A stretch of DNA of 64,000 nt from Micromonospora sp. NBC_01699 (GTDB lineage Bacteria; Actinomycetota; Actinomycetes; Mycobacteriales; Micromonosporaceae), in contig NZ_CP109199.1 of the NCBI RefSeq assembly GCF_036250065.1, positions 4,712,001-4,776,000 on the forward strand. Reading direction: 5' to 3'. Shown here piece by piece: positions 59,713 through 64,000 of this stretch (its first letter is position 1; every line of letters starts with the position of its first letter). Below the pieces are notes generated by a model. The model was not told the DNA's origin and did not search any database. It saw nothing but the letters and a program-made list of their open reading frames with translations. The translations under genes were made by a program, and so were the position numbers.

Positions 59713-62700
59713 ATGAACAGCACGCTGATGGTCCCTGTCCATCTCGATGCCCTGCACTGCCCGAGTGACCGTGTCGTGGTGCGGTCGACGGCGGACTACA
59801 GTCGACTGCCCTATTTTGACGGCACCCGTGACCAGAACAGTGACGTCGCGCAGATCAGCGAGGAGATCGTCGGCCGGCCGTTCCAGGACGAGACGGCGGT
59901 GTTACAGGCCGGCGTACACCTGCACTGGGCACTGCCGGACGCCCTGACCCGTGGTCGGCAGCGGCCCGACCAGCCGGCCGGCACGGTCGCCTTCCCGGCC
60001 GTGCCCAACCGCTGGTTGGTCCGGCGCGGCGCCACCGCGACCCTGAGCGGCCGGGCCTGGGTGGTGGAGAGCGACTACCTGCACCCGGACGGCACCGGGG
60101 ACACCGCCGGCGTGGCGGTCCCCTACCCGCCCGCCCCGGCACAGGGCCGGCACCGCCCATTCCGATACCTGGGCCGGGCGGTGCCGTTCGAGCTGTGGCG
60201 GGCGGCCGATCCGACCGCCGCCTACGTCGACACGCTGACCGCGGTCGGCTTCGCGATGAACGACGGCACCGGGTACAGCGACCCGACCTTCGCCGCCCTC
60301 TACCCCAACTGCCACAGCGTGTTCGGCCTGCACGACCCGGAGGTCACCGACACCAGGGGCCTGCGCTACGACCTGATCGGCTGGTACGACGACCCGGCCC
60401 GGGACTTCCTGCGCACCGTCACCGGCACGGTCGAGGAGTACGCCGGCTGGACCCCCACCGACGACGTGGCCGTGACCCGTACCGTCTGCTACGCGAGCTG
60501 CGGTTTCCGGGCGTCGGCGCCGACCACGGCGGCCGGCCCGACCACGATCACCATCGGCAACACCGCCACCGAGGCGCTGTCCGTGGCCCTCGCGCAGTCC
60601 CTGGACGGCGGCCGGCGGTACCAGGTCGAAGACCAGTTGGAAGCGATCCTGCTGGCCGGACGGACCGAGCAGCGGCAGGTCGACGTCGACGCGAAGTTCC
60701 GCGAAGCCCGACACGAGAAGGGCTTCACCGCGCGCCGGGGCGGCCGGCTCTGGACCATCGTCGCCGGCAGCACCTCCACCGACCCGGTCCCCGCCGACGC
60801 GTCCGGTGCCCAGGCCCGCATCGCGGTGCCGCTGTCCGTCGCCCCCCGGATCGCCGGCCTGCTGGCCGCGCTCAACGACGCCCAGCAGGTGCGAGACGAG
60901 GCCGCCGCCGAACTGGAGTCGCTGCGCACGCAGCTGTTCGCCGACTGGTACAGGTACCAGCTCTGCCTCTACCCGCCGGTCGACGACCCGGAGACCTACC
61001 CGGACATCGACGAGGTTCGGTCGTTCCTGGAGGACAAGAGCCTGGCCCGGGTGACCGAGCTGGTCGCCGCGCTGCGGCCCGACGGCGACACCCCGGAGAG
61101 CCGGCTGCGGGTCGCGTACGCCGCCACCTCCGCCGCCCTCGACGCGCTCAACGCGACGGACGAGCTGGACGACGCCGGCACCCGTTACACCCTCGCCCCC
61201 ACCCAGGCGGCCCGGTACTGGCAACCCACGGAACCGGTGGTGCACCTGGTCTGTGCCGACGCCCGGCTCAGCGACCGACACGGCCAGGACGGTGCGCTCG
61301 CCTGCCCGACCGTGCCGGAACAGACGGTGCTCGACGTCATCGCCGGCGCCCCGAAGGCGTTCGACGTCCTGCTGAACATCCTGCGCGACCCGGACAGCTT
61401 CGCGTTCGACGACAGTGACGGCAGCCCGTGGCACCCGTTCCAGCTGGAGTGGGAGGTCGAGATGTTCCCGCTGCGTGCCGGCGGGAACGTCCACCCCGAG
61501 GTGGACAGCTACGACACCGACTTCATCACCGCCAACTTCACCCTCGACGACACCGGCCCCGACCTGATCGCCACCGGGCCGGCCCAGACCCTCGCCGGCG
61601 CCGCCGCCGTGTACAGCGGATCGTCGCTGCTGACCGGGCACGCCGGCGACCGGATGCGCGGCGTCCTCGCCGAGTACCTCAACAAGACCGTCCTGCCCGA
61701 CTTCTACGCCGCGACCGGCACCCCGCCCACCGACGACCCGAGCACCATCGTCGACCAGCTACTCGCCTGGTACCCGGACAAGGACGGCACCGACCCGGTC
61801 TGGGTCGCGGTCCGCGCGTACGCCCTGGTGACCCGGATGGACTGCCTGGCCCAGTCGCTCGGCGGGTTCAACGACGCCCTGCTCATGCACCGGACGGTGC
61901 GCCAGCTCCCGATCGGCGACCCGCTCGGCTTCCCCGAGGACCGCTCGTTCGCCGGCTCGGTGGCCGACGCGGTCGGCATCAGCAACCGCAGCGCCCCCGA
62001 GCCGCTCGACGACTTCACCCCGATCCGGTCCGGCGCGATGCGGCTGCTGCGGCTGCGTCTGGTCGACACGTTCGGGCAGACCCGTGACGTCGACTGCGAC
62101 CGGGTCGTACCGGCGGAGAGCCTGACCGTACCCGGAAACCCCGACCTGGTCGCCCTGCCGCCCCGGCTGAGCCAGCCGGCCCGGGTGGTGTTCCGCTGGC
62201 TCGCCGCGGACCACGACGGCGAGACCAACGAACACCCGGACACCGGCCCGGTCTGCGGCTGGCTGCTGCCCAACCACCTCGACACCAGCGTCATGGTGTA
62301 CGACAACCAGGGCCGCGCGCTCGGCTACGTCGACCAGCTGGCGAGCTGGCAGCCCGCACCGGGCGGCACCGGTGCCGCGACCGTGGCCGACATCGCCAAC
62401 CCGCACCTGCGCGCAACGGTCGCCGACCTGGTCGGCCAGGGGGCGGACTTCGTCGACCAGTTCATGGACGTGCTCGACCGCGCCCTGGAGAACATCGAAC
62501 CGGAGGGAGTGGACCAGCACGTCGACCTGGCCGTGCTGATCGGGCGGCCGATCGCGCTGGTCCGCGCGCTGGTCGACCTGGAGGTGCTCGGCCTGCCCGC
62601 GGTCCACCAGGGATGGAACGCGTTCCGGGGCGACCTCGGCCGCGCCACCCGGGACAGCGACGGCTTCACCCGGGTCCAGTTCCCGGTCCGGTTCGGCGCA

Positions 62701-63624
62701 CACGAGCAGCTCGACGACGGCATGATCGGCTACTGGGTCGAGGGCGACCCGACGCTGCGCACCCCGCTGGCCCAGAGCTACCCGCACCCGGCGATCCGCA
62801 CCTGCGCGGACGGTCCGCTCGATGTCCGGCAGGCGGTCGACGCCGCACCCGGGGTCGTACGCATGCTGCTTGACCCGAGGGGGAAGGTGCACGTCACCTC
62901 GGGCATCCAGCCGGTCAAGGCGATCGGCATCCCGCCGGTGCACTACGCGGCGGCGATGTCCGCGATCGAGATGACCTTCCCGTGCGCGCCGCTGCTGACC
63001 GACCAGGGCGCGGTCAACCTGCCACTGCCGGTGGAGCCGGGCTACCGGTGGGCCTGGCTCAGCCGGACCGGCGGCACCTGGTCGGAGGTGAGCATGGCCG
63101 CCGCGATCGACCGGGACGTGTTCGTCGCGGCACTGGCCGGACGGCTGTGGGACCACCTGGCCGACCCGCACGTCGGCTGGCTGCGCCCGGTACCCGGCAC
63201 CACCGGGGCACTGCGGGCGGTCGAGGTCGACGAGCGGGCCTCGGCGCTGCTCGACCCACCGTTCCGGGCGATGACCGACCGGGTCGAGGCGATCCTGGCG
63301 CCGCTCGGCGACCACCTGGTGCAGCAGCCGGCAACGCTGGAGCGCCTGGCCGACACCGTCGCCACCCCGGCCTGGAACAGCCTGCTGGACACCGGGGCCG
63401 GCTGGCTGCGCCCGCTGCCCGAGCGGGCCGGACAGGCGCTGATCACCGCGCCCGACGGCCGGCCGCAACCGGTCCTCACCGGCGACCTGGCCGGCGCCGA
63501 ACCGCTCATCGAGTCGATTCTCGACCTCGGCGAGGAGCGCGTCGGCGCGGCCAGCACGACCGCGCTTCCGGCCGCCCCGCAGGAACTGCGCGCCGGCTGG
63601 CTGAAGCTGCGTCACGACAACTAG
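59713..63624 (+). CDS. Large cytoplasmic protein of unknown function, first gene of an uncharacterised operon
   Basis: 1,303 aa from ATG 59713 (CGGAG upstream). The longer in-frame start at 59557 is rejected for lack of a ribosome site. There is no signal peptide or transmembrane helix. Conserved-looking aromatic motifs occur throughout: GVHLHWALPDALTRG (about 67-81), FPAVPNRWLVRRG (about 95), a charged helical segment (about 380-470), CGWLLPNHLDTSVMVYD (about 850), and near the C-terminus DPRGKVHVTSGIQPVK and RWAWLSRTGGTWSE. I recognise no catalytic signature and cannot name the family. The size, many short beta segments and following small and LamG-like genes suggest a structural or assembly protein rather than an enzyme. 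Its own operon continues past the window. Confidence 0.9.
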   Translation: MNSTLMVPVHLDALHCPSDRVVVRSTADYSRLPYFDGTRDQNSDVAQISEEIVGRPFQDETAVLQAGVHLHWALPDALTRGRQRPDQPAGTVAFPAVPNRWLVRRGATATLSGRAWVVESDYLHPDGTGDTAGVAVPYPPAPAQGRHRPFRYLGRAVPFELWRAADPTAAYVDTLTAVGFAMNDGTGYSDPTFAALYPNCHSVFGLHDPEVTDTRGLRYDLIGWYDDPARDFLRTVTGTVEEYAGWTPTDDVAVTRTVCYASCGFRASAPTTAAGPTTITIGNTATEALSVALAQSLDGGRRYQVEDQLEAILLAGRTEQRQVDVDAKFREARHEKGFTARRGGRLWTIVAGSTSTDPVPADASGAQARIAVPLSVAPRIAGLLAALNDAQQVRDEAAAELESLRTQLFADWYRYQLCLYPPVDDPETYPDIDEVRSFLEDKSLARVTELVAALRPDGDTPESRLRVAYAATSAALDALNATDELDDAGTRYTLAPTQAARYWQPTEPVVHLVCADARLSDRHGQDGALACPTVPEQTVLDVIAGAPKAFDVLLNILRDPDSFAFDDSDGSPWHPFQLEWEVEMFPLRAGGNVHPEVDSYDTDFITANFTLDDTGPDLIATGPAQTLAGAAAVYSGSSLLTGHAGDRMRGVLAEYLNKTVLPDFYAATGTPPTDDPSTIVDQLLAWYPDKDGTDPVWVAVRAYALVTRMDCLAQSLGGFNDALLMHRTVRQLPIGDPLGFPEDRSFAGSVADAVGISNRSAPEPLDDFTPIRSGAMRLLRLRLVDTFGQTRDVDCDRVVPAESLTVPGNPDLVALPPRLSQPARVVFRWLAADHDGETNEHPDTGPVCGWLLPNHLDTSVMVYDNQGRALGYVDQLASWQPAPGGTGAATVADIANPHLRATVADLVGQGADFVDQFMDVLDRALENIEPEGVDQHVDLAVLIGRPIALVRALVDLEVLGLPAVHQGWNAFRGDLGRATRDSDGFTRVQFPVRFGAHEQLDDGMIGYWVEGDPTLRTPLAQSYPHPAIRTCADGPLDVRQAVDAAPGVVRMLLDPRGKVHVTSGIQPVKAIGIPPVHYAAAMSAIEMTFPCAPLLTDQGAVNLPLPVEPGYRWAWLSRTGGTWSEVSMAAAIDRDVFVAALAGRLWDHLADPHVGWLRPVPGTTGALRAVEVDERASALLDPPFRAMTDRVEAILAPLGDHLVQQPATLERLADTVATPAWNSLLDTGAGWLRPLPERAGQALITAPDGRPQPVLTGDLAGAEPLIESILDLGEERVGAASTTALPAAPQELRAGWLKLRHDN

Positions 63625-63638
63625 AGAAGGCGGCACGC

Positions 63639-63806
63639 GTGCGACGAGACATTCGGCTCGACCTCACCGTCGAGGAGACCAACGTGGTGCTGGAGGCACT
63701 GGGGCAGCTGCCGTACGTGCGGGTCCACCTGCTCATCGAGAAGGTGCAGCAGCAGGCGACCAGCCAGCTCCAAGCCGCCACCGAAACCGCGCAGGAGACA
63801 CCGTGA
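63639..63806 (+). CDS. Small conserved-looking 55-aa protein
   Basis: GTG 63639, 14 nt after the large gene, preceded by GAGAAGGCGG. The peptide is MRRDIRLDLTVEETNVV..., a strand, then a helix (EETNVVLEALGQLP), then a second amphipathic helix rich in Gln (VQQQATSQLQAATETA). This is a compact strand-helix-helix plan suited to oligomerisation or chaperone-like binding. It overlaps the next gene by GTGA. No family recognised. Being squeezed between two co-translated genes supports it as real despite its size. Confidence 0.75.
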   Translation: MRRDIRLDLTVEETNVVLEALGQLPYVRVHLLIEKVQQQATSQLQAATETAQETP

Positions 63807-64000
63807 CCAGTTTCGACCAGCAACTGCTGGCGCACCTGCGGCTCGACGCCCTCGTCGGCGGCAAGGCCGTGGACAGCTCCGCGCACGCCCGGCACGGCAC
63901 CGTCACCGGCACACCGGCGGCCGTACCCGACGACCAGTTCGGCAGTTGCCTACGCTTCGGCGGCGGGGACGGCATCCAGGTCGCCGGCCTGACCCCGGCC
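63803..64000 (+). CDS. LamG/concanavalin-like domain protein (partial, runs off the right edge)
   Basis: GTG 63803 overlaps the small gene by four bases (GTGA). The 66 visible residues, including LVGGKAVDSSAHARHGTV and FGSCLRFGGGDGIQV, match the start of a LamG-type jellyroll: a domain opening on D-S-S...H-G, then a GSCLRFGGGD strand with a Cys. Such domains usually bind glycans or proteins. No signal peptide is present at the start, so export, if any, must be non-Sec or via a partner. Confidence 0.7.
   Translation, partial: MTSFDQQLLAHLRLDALVGGKAVDSSAHARHGTVTGTPAAVPDDQFGSCLRFGGGDGIQVAGLTPA

Overview
The window is very GC-rich DNA with actinobacterial gene style: strong Shine-Dalgarno sites, ATGA/TGATG overlaps, GTG starts, giant type I PKS genes, a SigE-type ECF sigma factor and a CebR-like operator. 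It fits a filamentous actinomycete. A Micromonospora-like producer is my inference, not something the sequence proves.

Bases 1-49042 (minus strand, read right to left) hold five consecutive modular PKS genes, called A to E here in order of transcription. A (41786-49042) is the loading module plus module 1. B (36279-41786) is module 2. C (22624-36279) is modules 3-5. D (7874-22609) is modules 6-8. E (<1-7815) is module 9 and part of module 10. The operon runs off the left edge, so the end of module 10, any later modules, the thioesterase and the tailoring genes are not visible. Module numbers are local. Domain content predicts the chain R-CH=CH-CH=CH-CH(OH)-CH(Me)-CH(OH)-CH2-C(=O)-CH(Me)-CH(OH)-CH(Me)-CH(OH)-CH(X)-CH=CH-CH=C(Me)-..., where X is probably ethyl, or methoxy as the alternative. 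From module 3 on, this order matches the bafilomycin/hygrolidin (plecomacrolide) assembly line, but with a dienyl extension on the starter side.

Two things stand out. First, the loading module has a KSQ decarboxylase and an ACP but no acyltransferase. Divergently beside it lie a discrete acyltransferase (49265-50227) and, overlapping it by ATGA, a PaaK/LuxE-like adenylate-forming enzyme (50224-51315). Together these look like a trans-acting starter-supply system. Second, genes B and C begin with a 1,388-bp direct repeat that appears identical, covering docking domain and KS. It has low GC for the region, and its period of 5,507 bp equals the start-to-start length of gene B. Genes A and B also end in near-identical docking peptides. 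Module 2 therefore sits in a cassette that could be deleted, amplified, skipped or repeated without losing docking compatibility.

Bases 51.4-59.1 kb look like ordinary chromosome outside the cluster: a secreted four-repeat protein, an AA10 lytic polysaccharide monooxygenase under a CebR-like site, a membrane-anchored protein, a TIM-barrel hydrolase-like gene divergent from its probable TetR regulator, two small secreted proteins, and an ECF sigma factor with a membrane-anchored beta-propeller-like partner. Bases 59.7-64.0 kb start an unrecognised operon: a 1,303-aa protein, a 55-aa protein and a LamG-like protein cut by the right edge. I saw no tRNA, rRNA, CRISPR array, transposase or phage integrase.
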